Assembly (NCBI RefSeq): GCF_001638985.1
Contig: NW_017265157.1
Location: forward strand, 744,001-808,000
Source of the DNA: Phycomyces blakesleeanus NRRL 1555(-)
Lineage: Eukaryota; Mucoromycota; Mucoromycetes; Mucorales; Phycomycetaceae
Length of the DNA: 64,000 nt
Reading direction: 5' to 3'
The notes under the pieces were generated by a model. That model was not told where the DNA came from and searched no databases. It saw only the letters and a list, made by a program, of their open reading frames with translations. Within the stretch, counting starts at the first letter, position 1, and every line of letters begins with the position of its first letter. Shown in pieces: positions 12,066 through 23,215 of the stretch. A program made the position numbers and the translations under genes.

Positions 12066-13695
12066 ATGACCGACACATTTACAGATCCTCAAAATTCTCA
12101 GTTACAAAACGACCAGCTTGATGAAGAGCACGAATGGAAACAGCATGTTCCGTTAATGCCTAATCTTCCAACCCTCCATTATTTGCGACAAGCAAGTGCA
12201 ATGCTCGATCTGTAAGGAACATTGTCTCTCTCGAAAAAACTCATGGCTCTCATCACTCTTATTCACTTATGGGTCTACTTATGAAGACCCGTTCGTACTA
12301 CAGCAACTGCTATAATCTACTACCACAGATTCCATAAATTCATGGCACTCTACAAAGGAAAGAAGCAGCCTAAAAATGGTCAATGGGTTGACGATTGCCT
12401 TCCATTGTTAACAAACGAAGAGGTATGAACATTTTAATACTAATACTTTGTAAGCTAACCATCTATGCTCCTGTCTGATTCAAAAACGAAACAACAACAA
12501 CAAAAAATATAGTTGTTAGCTACAACATGTTTGCATTTAGCATGCAAAGCAACCGACATTCCTCGTAAAGTTCGCGACTTAGTCAACGTTGGGTACAGGT
12601 AAGTTACCCTTGAACATCGCTTTTAGACGTGTAAGGTGCAAATAATCGAATAATATTATACAGATACTATCATCCAAATGAGTCTATGCTTCAAGTAGAT
12701 GAGGTAAGGAACAAGAATGAAATAATCTACTTCTCTTCTTTTTTTTTAAAGAAACATGCCTAAACCTTTAATAAAATTGTAGACGTATTTCCGTATGCGT
12801 TCATCACTTGTTACAAGTGAATTGTTGCTTGTTCGCACACTTGATTACAATCTTGAGGTTGAGTTACCTTTTGCATTCTGTCTGAATACCTTGCGTGGTA
12901 TGGGCTCTGTTCAGTTCTTCGGTCAGAGTACAACTGCGTTCAGGCGCCACAGTTCAAAGAATGGACCAGTCTCAGCGCCTATGTCTGCTCCTGGATGGCA
13001 AAAAGAAGTCTGGAGACGTATGGAATATGGCAAGTGACAATAATTAATCACTTGGATATCAAAATAGGCAATCCCTAAATAACTCTCTTATTAACTCTTT
13101 AACCTTAGAAATGGACCCTGAATTAAGTGCTGTTGCACGATTATCCTGGATGTTTTTATGGGATAGGTAAGTAATAATCAAAGCGAAGACAGTGATAAAA
13201 GTCTTTGTTTAAGGATAGAATGATGAATACTAAGTATTAACTGAATAACACAATTTATTAAAAATCAGCATTTGCTCCCCAAAGCTGTCTATGACCCATT
13301 CAGTACCTGGGATTGCACTAGGATGTCTATATCTTGCCCTCAGAACGTCTAATGCCGATTTACCTATGACTATGAGCGAGGTTTGGATTGATTTGCTTTA
13401 GTAGTATACTATATCAACGAAAGAAACTAGATTATTGAGAATATGTGATACTAATTTTTATTTTTTACTTTATATTTTTTAAAGTGGGTAGATATGTGGG
13501 GTGCCTCTGAGAACATATCTGTACAAGCTGTACGAGGTATGACCACCTTTCGTATTTTTCTATTTATATAAGAAAATGAATATCATAAAATCTAACTAGT
13601 ATCCATTTTTTTATGGTTATATAGATGTTGTAACAGATCTATTAGCATTATATGAAGCAACATCGTCTTCCTCGCTCTTTCAGCGGTCCACATAA
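12066..13695 (+). CDS. Cyclin of the cyclin Q (FAM58)-like group
   Basis: A spliced gene starting at ATG 12066 (MTDTFTDPQNSQLQN) and ending at TAA 13693-13695. Exon 1 ends at 12211 inside a CT|A leucine codon and exon 2 resumes at 12287 (PVRTTATAIIYYHRF). The N-terminal cyclin box shows LATTCLHLACKATDIPRKVR, then RDLVNVGYRYYHPNES and SLVTSELLLVRTLDYNLEVE. This follows the order of human cyclin Q (RDIINVSNRYFNPS and CELLMLRVLRF), the CDK10 partner; cyclin L/K/T types are the alternative. The C-terminal half has a second helical box (IALGCLYLALRTSNADLPM) and ends ALYEATSSSSLFQRST. By family knowledge it would activate a transcription- or differentiation-linked CDK. Its 3' end converges on the histone deacetylase gene 262 bp away. 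Confidence 0.78.
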
Positions 13696-13957
13696 TATTC
13701 CTTTTAGAAAATAACAAATGTAGTATTAAGAGGAGGTAGAGAAGAGAATCGATTGACTTTGGGTCAACCATGCAAGCTATACTATTATTGGCCGCCAGCG
13801 AGCATTTTCTCCAGTCTTCATATAAAAATGATCTCAAGAGGACAAAGATGAGTGAATGAAGAATATAAAATAAGTAGATTAGAAAAGATACAAAGCAAGC
13901 AAAAAATCAAAACAGTAGGAATAAAATCGTAAAACGGCCTTGTCTCTATCTTTCTCT

Positions 13958-16054
13958 TTATAGGATACCCATAGTCTCCAATTTATGGCGTTCTGAGCAA
14001 GTAGAAATGAGTATTTGTAATCAAACCTATAGTGAAAATAAACTTACGAGTCTGTCGAGCATCGGCATCTTCCATTTCACTATCTTCTCCATCATTAAAG
14101 TCATCTGCATTAAAGTCTCGCGGTACCTCTGTGATAAGAATAAAAATGAGTTAAAAATGCAGAATAGATGTTATATTTATGCTTCCTACCCTGCATTCCT
14201 ACAGAAGGTGCAAATGGCATCTCTCGAAGATTGTCTATAATTTTTGCTCTATTGAATCGAAAAAAATTCGTTATTAGTTTGATTTAATTATACTATGCTA
14301 CCCTACTTACATAATACGATCTAGATAATCACGCGTATTGTGATTAGCCATATTATTCGAAGGGACCTCAAGCTTATATTCAGGGCCATAGTACTCGAAA
14401 TAATTGTTATATGGCAGCTCCTCTAAGAATTTGTGGGATATGTTAACCTAAACATTTTTATATTCATTATCTTATTACTCACCCTGTGTTAAGTCTTCGC
14501 CTACGGCAAGTCCTGTTTCGAATGTCCATGTTCTTGCAACATTTCTAATTGTATATCCACCACCACCAACCATAATCATTGGCACGTTAAAAGACTTTAT
14601 GAATTCTACACATGCCGCATGGCCTCTCATTGATAGGTTAAAACAGCCGAGTCTGTCACCAGCTAAAGAATCGCCGCCACATTGCAGTACAATTGCGCCT
14701 GGTCTGTACCAATTCATGATATGTTGGATAATCTAAGTATTATAAAAAAAACAAATATCAGTTTGGCACTTAGTTTTTCCCTTGCTGATATATCAGGTGC
14801 CCTTTAGTATACTCACAGGTTGGAAAACATTTTTATACGTATCATCATCAATACCATCTCTCAAGGGTACATTTACGGCGTATTTCTTTCCTTTACCAAG
14901 TCCAGTATCCTGTAATTAAATGCACCCAAGCCAATTTCTTATTAGGTACGGCAAAAAACAGATGGATAGATAATCTTATTTACTTTAATATCGCCTGTTC
15001 CTGGGAAGAACTCTCCGAACTTGTGAAAAGAGCATGTCATAACGCGATCTGTTGTATAGAATGCTTCTTCCACACCGTCACCATGATGGACATCAATATC
15101 AACATATAATACTCGCTGGTGATATCTACTCTCATGGTTATTTAACAGCTAATCTCTTTAGTTAGTTAGCCGTGTTTACTCTTAATATTTACCTCAAAAG
15201 CTCCAGAATACCCAATACAATATCATTCACATAGCAGAATCCTGATGCCTCTGTTTTTTTAGCATGATGTAGACCTCCGGACCAGTTGACGGCAATATCT
15301 GCCTCGCCGTTGAGAAGCTTATTTGCAGCACCTAAAAAAACCAAATTACATAGTAATGAATAGAGTTTCTCGAGTAAAGCAAAAGGAAATAACAAGACAA
15401 GCATTTACCAATTGTTCCACCTGCAGAAATCGAGCAAAATTCGAAAAGACCTTCAAACACAGGACAATCTTCACCCACATTGACTAAATAGAATTCGATG
15501 CATATTTAATTCACATATTTGCTCAAGTAAATCAAATCGACGATTTAGCTTACATCTAGCAATGCCCTGTTCAAGACTTCCATGTTGCATAGCTAACAGC
15601 TCAAGGTTGTCTGGGGTCACATTTTGTAAGAAATTGATATATTCATCCGAATGGAAGCGCGTCATTTGGAAAGCAGTAGTTCTATCCGGTTTCTGTGTAC
15701 ATAATATTATCATTAATAGGATTTTATATATATTACATCGCTTTATCAGAAAATATGAAAACATACGACAATGTCAAGCTTCTTATAAAGCCCATAGTTG
15801 ACAACCATATTATGAACCATGTGCATGCGCTTGGGCTTCATATAATGTCCTATACACCTTGTATAAGTGTGGCGATCTCGAATGCTAGAATAATGTTCTT
15901 ACCTGGACCATAATTGAAGTTTCCAACATCGTCTTTAAATAGATAATCAGTCAATTGGTTCGAGTTTATAAGTGAGACCAAAATATAGCTTACGGTCATA
16001 AAAGTATGATACTCGCTGTTTGGAGCAGTTTGCGAGGCTGTAGGAATTAGACAT
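13958..16054 (-). CDS. hos2: Class I histone deacetylase (HDAC3/HOS2-like)
   Basis: Zinc-dependent lysine deacetylase of the RPD3/HOS2/HDAC3 class, acting in nuclear co-repressor complexes such as SET3/NCoR type. The start is ATG 16052-16054 ([20 protein letters not shown]), about the same distance before the catalytic core as in HDAC3. Exons give [67 protein letters not shown] with the catalytic His pair, [16 protein letters not shown] with the zinc ligands, [19 protein letters not shown] and [16 protein letters not shown]. The tail is acidic ([15 protein letters not shown]), as in HDAC3. About ten short introns occur. A last small exon gives the stop at 13958-13960. The HDAC3/HOS2 assignment rests on the PDNLE and NWSGGLHH context; RPD3 itself is less likely. 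Confidence 0.9.
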
Positions 16055-17048
16055 TGTATGTAAGGGAAATGAATGTGTTTGTTGCGGAGATGAGAAGGAT
16101 CCGACAGACAATTAACCGTGCTTATGTTCAAATATAAAAATGGAAGAGAAAGGAGACGCACTCCAGCAAGACATCGACTTTACAGCCACTGGAATTAAAG
16201 AGGCGCCTAAGCAGTCCCAGCGATAAGTATATACTACAAAATACAGGCAGCCACACTTTCCTGAACCTGAAAGAATTCGGCAGGTCCAGCACAATACTCA
16301 GTGTGGACAGACTAAAAATTCGAAAAAAAAGGTTCAAAGAAAGGGCAAAACGAGCTCATCTTGAACTTGGCCAATCAGACTAATTTATGACTGACCACAC
16401 CTTTCTTTAAAAAAAGTTCAAAATTAGTGCAAGTATATATTAGATAAGATTGTGCTTATAAAGCCTTCCCTGTCATTACGTGAAACCCTATTTTGCGAGT
16501 TATTCTAGATATCGCATTCTATGACACATTTTTCCTATAAAAATGCTCTTTCTCTCAATTATAGTGGCAATGGAAGAATTATAGCCAATCAGAGTCGTTT
16601 ACAAATTGATCTTTTTTTTTGTCCTTTTTTGCCCTTACTTTGCCCTTACTTTGCCCCTTTTTTTATCCTTTTTTTAACTTGAAACTATCACAACTCGACA
16701 CCTTTATTACACGTACTCCCTTATTAAACAACTTCTTCAATAAGCCGAATTCCATTTACACTGGGGCTCATATTCACCCAATATTCATCCAATATTCAGC
16801 TTGAGGAACAATTTATCAATTGATCGCAACTTTTGATTATGTCAACCCCGTGAGCACTACCTCTTGGATGTTTACCTCTTTGTTTTCTTTGTTTTACCCT
16901 AAAGTGTTTTGGCAACCCACATATCCACTGAGCTGGTAATATTAGCTGCATAAATATAGAACGAATTTACACTGTGAATTAGTATATAATAATTGAAATG
17001 TATAGTACAAACAAACGCCATATTCGCAAGTTCGAGAAAGAATAATCA
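16055..17048. other. Gap between HDAC and the TnpB/Fanzor-like relic
   Basis: About 1 kb with no convincing gene. It contains the HDAC promoter and presumably the 5' end of the mobile element that follows. A TATA-like tatataata lies at about 16982-16990, some 60 bp before the first ATG of the relic. T-rich runs occur at 16610-16680. I could not find a terminal inverted repeat. Confidence 0.5.
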
Positions 17049-20000
17049 ATGCGTCTAAAAAAAACGCCGCAAGGAACTTTTTACCAAGGAGTGAGCACCT
17101 TGCCACCATCCTTTCTACAAAGTAATACCAAACGAAACTTATACGAAAGCTTTTCAGAAGAAAGTGTAAACAAAATAAATCGTGTAGAAGGGCTGGTGAA
17201 AGACTTGGAGGAATGCTTCTTTACTTTGATGAGAGACCGCGTAGAAGAACTTGTCAAGCAAACTAAAAGTCAAGATAAAACAAATGAACTGAAAAACAAG
17301 CTCCTAAATGTAAAGACTCTACCGGCAGCAATAATAACGAACGCAGCACAACTTGCCAAGTGCCACAGAAAAGTAATGCGCTCACATATGGAGCACCGCC
17401 CTGAGCTAAAAAATGTTGAAGAATGGAAGAAGTTCGTATCTCAAAACTTCGACAAAATAGCTGAGGCTGCCGTAGGCTCGGTCGTAAAAGCCATAGCTAA
17501 AGAATACTCTTCTGCCACTCCAACAAATAAACAGCCGTATGAAGAAATGAGAACGTGCACGGTCCAGATAAACAGCCTCTTCGGATCAGATTTCCCTCCT
17601 ATTGTAAAGACATTCGTGTGTACTAGATTACAAGATTCGATGGTTACCTCGACAGACTATACCCTTTGCTTTTCGGCACTCGTGAATATGATTATAAGTG
17701 AGCTGAGGACTAGCGAATCCTTCTTTGACAACAATGATATCAAGGTTAAGAACGTTCCTGGATTCAACCTCGCCGAATTGTTGCCTTTTGGTACAAATAA
17801 TGAGCCAAAACAGACCATCCAGCTTTGGACAAGAATTTAATTGTCTCTAAGCGATTTGATACGGACTTCAAGTGTCTCTTCACAAGCCAACATCTGCAAG
17901 TTGTGCATAGTTATTTTTTTGGTGCCCGTGGTGCTAAAGAAGAAAATTTAAACGCCCACCCTGTGCAGAATAGTCTGTTTTGTTCTTTCAAATAATCCGG
18001 TCTTGATAAACAGAGCTTCTGCCTTGAGAAAGCATCATCATCGGCAATGTCGATGGCTATTTAAACGTACCTGGTCAACTTCGAGAATATGTGGGACGGC
18101 AAAAAGATAATTAACAAGCTTTTGGACAAAGTGGTACTAGTGCTACTTCGCCACCATCTTGCCCGCAATAGAGAATCAAAGCGTATTTCGACCACAACAA
18201 CAAGGAACCCATCAGGAAAGAAGGATATGAGAAACCATGCGCGTTATGTTTGTCGTGCAGAGGATAAAAAGCTGAAAAAGTTGATACAAAGAAAGGAAAA
18301 AGCAGGCGAATTAGAAGGAGAAAAGTGGGCCACTAAGATAAATAGTGCGAAGCAGCGTCTAGCAAATTTAAGGCATACTTTTAAAAAGGTAAGGTGGAAA
18401 CATTTCTTATTAACTTGAAATTGCCAGCTAATGCTTCATTTTACTATAGAAGATAAGCCAAATGCTGAATGATAGAAAAGAAGCTTCCGTGGAACACAAG
18501 CTCGTTGTTCAGGATTTGAACATCACGGAAGAACAGCAAGATTTTCTGGAAGAGGAGGGGACTTTGGATGATGATGTTCCAGAAAGGAGGTTGAATCAAC
18601 TCAAGTCCATAATCAAACACTTCGTCTTCCGCAATGATACGCCTGTATGTCTAGAATATGTCAAACGTCAGTCTCCTGAGACCACCACCACCGAACAGTC
18701 AGTATGCTTGTTGATCTGCAATACGTTGATGAAGTTCTTGCCTCCGAAAAAGCAATATCATGTAATTGCGTATCAAATGTATTTCTGTATCTTTACAAAT
18801 GACGTTCTTAAATATGCACGTTATACAAAGTTTACTCGCGCATCATGTCTTTCAACATCATTCTCGTCATCGAGTGCACTACACCTGGATTCAGTTACAT
18901 TATATCAGCTATTGACCCAGAATATAGATCAAGAAAAGTCGGAAGAACCATCATCACATACCAACCAGCAAAAAAAGAAAGGGTATAGTAGAATGATACT
19001 CTATGGGTATGATAGGGATGAGCTGATAGGGTCTCAAGACAAAGCGCGCCAAAACAAAGATGCCACATTTAACGCAGTATTTGATATGAGAGAGATTCAG
19101 AAAGCATGTGAATCGTATGGTCTATCTTTTGTACATCGGATAACATGTCTACCAGGAATGAAAACAGTACGATTATTGGGATCGAGAATAAAAGCCCACG
19201 GGACCGTAACAGAGGAGACAAATCAGTCATATGAAGCACGGATCTTAATAAACCCAAGCATTATACAAGAAGGACGAAAAACAAAGGATGCTCTTTTTTC
19301 TGAGCTTCAAAATTTAACAAAAGAAGTCAAGGCACTTGAATCTGTCCATAAAAGAGAGCTAGATCTTCTGAAAGACAGTAACTTCCAAAGGAAAATCAAG
19401 GAATGTAAATCAAATTGGGGGACAACAGATGACAAGGATCAGTTATACCGGACGATTGGAAAATATAAAGAATCGAGATATAAATCTTATTTGACGGTTA
19501 ACAAGATCAGAAACGAACTCGCGGAAAAAAGATAACAGCTATATTTCCAACAGATGGCAATTCGTTCCAAATCAAAGCTCCATAATGTTAAAGATGTCCC
19601 TCAATATAGCAGAAGTCCAATTGAGAAATGTGGCAAAGGTGTGACCAAGGTGGAGGACCGAACTGTTGTGAATCCTGGTGACTTTAACTATGCGGGTACT
19701 GACAATGGCCTGGTGAATATGACAGCATCAATACCGATGTCGTTACAAAGAATGCAATTTCACTTAAAGCTTTTCAACTATTACACCGCGTTAAGCAAGG
19801 ACTCCAATGAAGACAGTATCGGCTTGAATCTATCTAAATAAGAAGAATCATTCCTACATTTGCCATCAGTTACGAATACGAAGGCTAGTGATGTTGATGT
19901 TGGCTGTGGGTATTTTCGGCAACGAAAATATTTAGAAAGACGAAAGAAGTATACGGATGAAGGGAAAAAGGTCCAGTAAATAGAAGATTCAATGAGAGAA

Positions 20001-20739
20001 TCGGAGTCGGCCCCTGTTGCTTCTATTGACATGGCCATCAGAAACTTTCGTGCTAAATACGATCAACGACGAAGCCTGCGGGATTTCTACAATTCTCCAA
20101 AAATCATCAACAAAAAAAGACATGTAGAAATCCAACAACATCGTTATCGGCATCACCTCTGTCGGCGAGAGAGATTGGAATTGAAGCACTCAGAGAGTAA
20201 TAATTTGTTACCAATATTAGTATTGTATTCGATTTTTATTAACGCGCATTTTTTTTCGGCTCAACAGATAAGTTGTCTTCTAAAAAGCCCTTGATACTCT
20301 TCATTGGCGATCGAGGGACCGGTACCGGTTCTCGAATCAAAGGCTTTAGAAAGTATGGTGGTAAGTGGAAGCAGAATATAAATGGGGAAGCAGTTAATGT
20401 CTGCATCACAAATGAGTGCAATACCTCCCAAACGTGTATATTCTGCTTTTCGCCTTTAACCAATCCGAGGATTCCTGGCAAAAAGGAAGAAGTTACAAAG
20501 TCAACAAAGGCACCTTCCTTTGTATCAATCCTCGGTGCATAACTGTCAAGAATTGATGCGCAAGTAAGCCGAGAGATGCACTTTCAGCTCTCGCCATTGC
20601 GCTGGTAGGCCTAAGCTCAGTTATGTTTGGTGCCGCGCCACCTCCTTTTTACAACCTCAGCCAAATCACTGCTGAACATTATACAACAATAAAATCTGAC
20701 TTCTGTACACGAAGAGACGATTTGGCAGCAACATTGTAG
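17049..20739 (+). pseudogene. Decayed TnpB/Fanzor-like mobile-element protein
   Basis: A series of ORF pieces forms one broken gene of roughly 1200 codons. The C-terminal order matches TnpB/Fanzor RuvC nucleases: RuvC-I-like FNYAGTDNGLVNMT (Asp codon 19701-19703), FIGDRGTGTGSRIKG, RuvC-II-like CITNECNTSQTCIFC (Glu codon 20414-20416) with the first zinc-ribbon CxxC, the second pair as CINPRC (20521-20538), and RuvC-III-like PRDALSALAIAL (Asp codon 20575-20577). The N-terminal 700 or so codons are helical and Lys-rich and resemble no domain I can name. In-frame stops lie at 17838, 17993, 18062, 19533, 19839, 19977 and 20554. The frame shifts near 17840-17880 and again between 20420 and 20520. 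A clean intron is seen at 18389-18449 and a likely one at about 20198-20270. The gene is dead. The family call rests on motif order, not on a search. Confidence 0.7.
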
Positions 20740-21171
20740 CTCTGGAGGTAAATATCATTGTACAGTACCAATTCTTGTGAATTTTTAATTTATTTTAATA
20801 TTATCATTTTTTTAAAAAAAAAAATGGCCGCCCATTTTTTTGTGGGAAATAAAGGCACTCGCAGTCCCAGTAACTCTTCCCTTCTCAAAATTGTACTGCA
20901 TGCACTGATTGGATGTTTATATTTTGATTATGCCATCAAGATAATTTCGTATGTAATACAGTTGTAAAGGAGTACTCTAAATTGTATAATATTTTTAATT
21001 GATATATAGATTGGCATCAAGAATGATATTAAAATTTGGTGTACTTTATTATAAATATATATTACAGTAGTGTTTTTTAAAGAAAAAGAAGAAAGATGAT
21101 TGATGTGTAAAAGGGGAAATGAGGGTATATACAGTAGTAGAGTAAAAATACATAATTAAAAAAGGATTCTC
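20740..21171. other. 3' flank of the relic and of siroheme synthase
   Basis: AT-rich stretch with a poly-A run at about 20813-20823 and no supported gene. If the preceding relic was a TnpB/Fanzor-type element, its guide RNA would be expected to overlap its 3' end and run into this stretch. I see no defined structure that proves one. Confidence 0.5.
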
Positions 21172-22755
21172 TTAATAAACGCCTTCAGGCTCATGAAGTT
21201 GGAGTACATTATTAGCAGTACCAGTTGAACCATTTCCGAGAGGATTCATAAGGGTGCTTGCAACACCTCCATGACCAAGAGTATCATGCTTAAGGACGTT
21301 GATAGCATGCCCGACAATCAAAAGACCAGGAGGGCGGCTTCCACCGACACTATCGAGTACTTGAACAATGTTGCCTAAGACCCCCCATACAACCCGTTGA
21401 TCAGCACAGCTCGCTCGCTCAACAATAGCACAAGGAATGTCCGTAGGATATTTTTGAGTATTAATTAAATCTTGAGTTAGTGCAGCCAGGCGGTGAATAG
21501 CCATCAAGAAGACATCTGTGCGGTGTGGATCAAACATAGGTAGAGCAGCAGCAGAGTTCTTCATTCCAGTACCAGTCGTAACAAGAAATTGCGAGGCCAC
21601 CGAGCGATGCGTGAGAGGAATACCAGCCAGAAGAGGAGCAGCGACAGAAGAGGAGATACCAGGGATAAGCTGAGCAATGTAACCATGTTTACGGAAGAAA
21701 AGAACTTCTTCACCGCCACGACCAAAGAGGAAGGGATCGCCTTGCTTCAAGCGAACTACCTTTTTACCTTGTTTCATGGCCGCAAGAGCCAGATCATTAA
21801 ACTCTTCCTGAGCAGCATCGGCGTTCCCGGGAAATTTGCGCGCTATCTTGAGCTCGCACTTCACCAGTGCAACAACTTCAGCAGGTACAATCTTGTCGGC
21901 AAGTACAAGGTCGGCAGTCTTGATCGCGTTATGTGCGGACATTGTCAAAAGATCTGGATCTCCAGGACCTGCACCAACAAGCACAATCGAGCCCATCTTG
22001 GATACGGTATTCACTGGTGTTGCAGGTGCACCAAGCAATGTTGTGTTTCCCTTTTCCACACTCTCATATCCTTCGTCGTCGTGGTATGACTCAAGCAAAT
22101 CTTCCATATCTTTGTCTGATAATTGTGCTAATCTTTCCATACTCCAGTACTCGCAAATCTGAGATAGCCACCGCATACGACGGACTCTTGAAACATCACT
22201 GGGATCTGACTGTCGAACCTTTTTACGTAGAACACCTACACGTCGAATTGCATCTCCCAATCTTGGTGGTAGTGAAGATGCAATATGGCGGCGTACTCGG
22301 TTTGAGAGTTTACTAGCTTCTCCGTTGGTGGATACTGCGATCTGAAGAGACTGATCACGGTAGTTTGAGGTCATGAAGAAGTCGCACAGATCATTGCGAT
22401 CTGTCACATTTAAAGGCACACGATGCTTTCGACATTCACTAGCAATGGTCACGGCTTGATTAGGATCCAAGTCACAGAAGAAAGCGAGATCGACATTGAC
22501 AAGACACTTGGCGGTGAATTTGTCGCTGATCCACTCGACCTGGTTATGTTGGATACGGTATAACAGCTCAGGGCACATATTTTTCTTTTCTCCTACAAGC
22601 CTGACGTGGGCATTGGCTTCGAGTGACGCCAGACAACGACTAGCGGCGATTGCATTGACGCCGACAACAAGGATTTGCTTTTGTTTGCACTGGAAGGCTA
22701 TCATAAGGGAGGCACCGCCTTGTGGAATTGGCACATTGGGAGTATATGGGGTCAT
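21172..22755 (-). CDS. Siroheme synthase, CysG-like fusion (precorrin-2 dehydrogenase/chelatase + uroporphyrinogen-III methyltransferase)
   Basis: An intronless 527-residue protein that would make siroheme, the cofactor of sulfite and nitrite reductases. Residues 25-190 are a Met8/CysG-B type NAD-binding domain (ILVVGVNAIAASRCLASLEA, then VPLNVTDRNDLCDFFMTS and LQIAVSTNGEASKLSNRVRR). Residues 255-500 are the SAM-dependent methyltransferase (VLVGAGPGDPDLLTMSA, VVRLKQGDPFLFGRGGEEV, LIPGISSSVAAPLLAGIPLT). This is the domain order of bacterial CysG; budding yeast splits the work between MET8 and MET1. Start is ATG 22753-22755 and stop is TAA at 21172-21174. A TATA-like tatatataaag lies on this strand at 22825-22835, about 70 bp upstream. 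Whether the N-terminal domain is still catalytic cannot be told. Confidence 0.9.
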   Translation of the reverse strand: MTPYTPNVPIPQGGASLMIAFQCKQKQILVVGVNAIAASRCLASLEANAHVRLVGEKKNMCPELLYRIQHNQVEWISDKFTAKCLVNVDLAFFCDLDPNQAVTIASECRKHRVPLNVTDRNDLCDFFMTSNYRDQSLQIAVSTNGEASKLSNRVRRHIASSLPPRLGDAIRRVGVLRKKVRQSDPSDVSRVRRMRWLSQICEYWSMERLAQLSDKDMEDLLESYHDDEGYESVEKGNTTLLGAPATPVNTVSKMGSIVLVGAGPGDPDLLTMSAHNAIKTADLVLADKIVPAEVVALVKCELKIARKFPGNADAAQEEFNDLALAAMKQGKKVVRLKQGDPFLFGRGGEEVLFFRKHGYIAQLIPGISSSVAAPLLAGIPLTHRSVASQFLVTTGTGMKNSAAALPMFDPHRTDVFLMAIHRLAALTQDLINTQKYPTDIPCAIVERASCADQRVVWGVLGNIVQVLDSVGGSRPPGLLIVGHAINVLKHDTLGHGGVASTLMNPLGNGSTGTANNVLQLHEPEGVY

Positions 22756-23215
22756 AGAGTTGGGATTTTAAAGCTAAAAATGTAAGGGGTTTCTGACTGT
22801 TTAGATGTAGAAGTATGGCTGTACTTTATATATACTGATCTTTGATCATACACAGCTGGGTTTGTAAGTGTCTTATTCTGCTCTGCTTAAAGCTTGTCTG
22901 GCAAACAAATCACAAGCACGCTTGATGAGGCAATTCGTAACCCATTTATACCACCTATTGTTTGATTGGCTGATGATGGCACCACTTCTTGATCTTGGTC
23001 TTTCTCTGGCCCTTCTTTCATTTGTGGATAGTTCAAGATCATATCTTGGTTTGTCAAAATATGACAGTCTTATCTTTATCCCATATACTCTCTCTTTGTG
23101 CCTGTATTTAACTAATTGTGCCACATGGCTTTGACCACTGCAAAATACACTAAAACCAATAATGGTAATGGTAAAATGATAATAAATTTAATGATAAATA
23201 GATATTACAGGCAGC
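22756..23215. promoter_or_regulatory. Promoter region of siroheme synthase
   Basis: 460 bp between two minus-strand genes. It holds the TATA-like box at 22825-22835 and a CCAAT box (ATTGG on plus) at about 22965-22969. No ORF is supported. The upper end is the 3' flank of the acyltransferase gene. Confidence 0.5.

Noticed and set aside
15955..15972. tRNA B-box-like GGTTCGAGTTT inside an HDAC intron
   Set aside because: No matching A box, no acceptor stem can be formed, and the second half of the box deviates from consensus.
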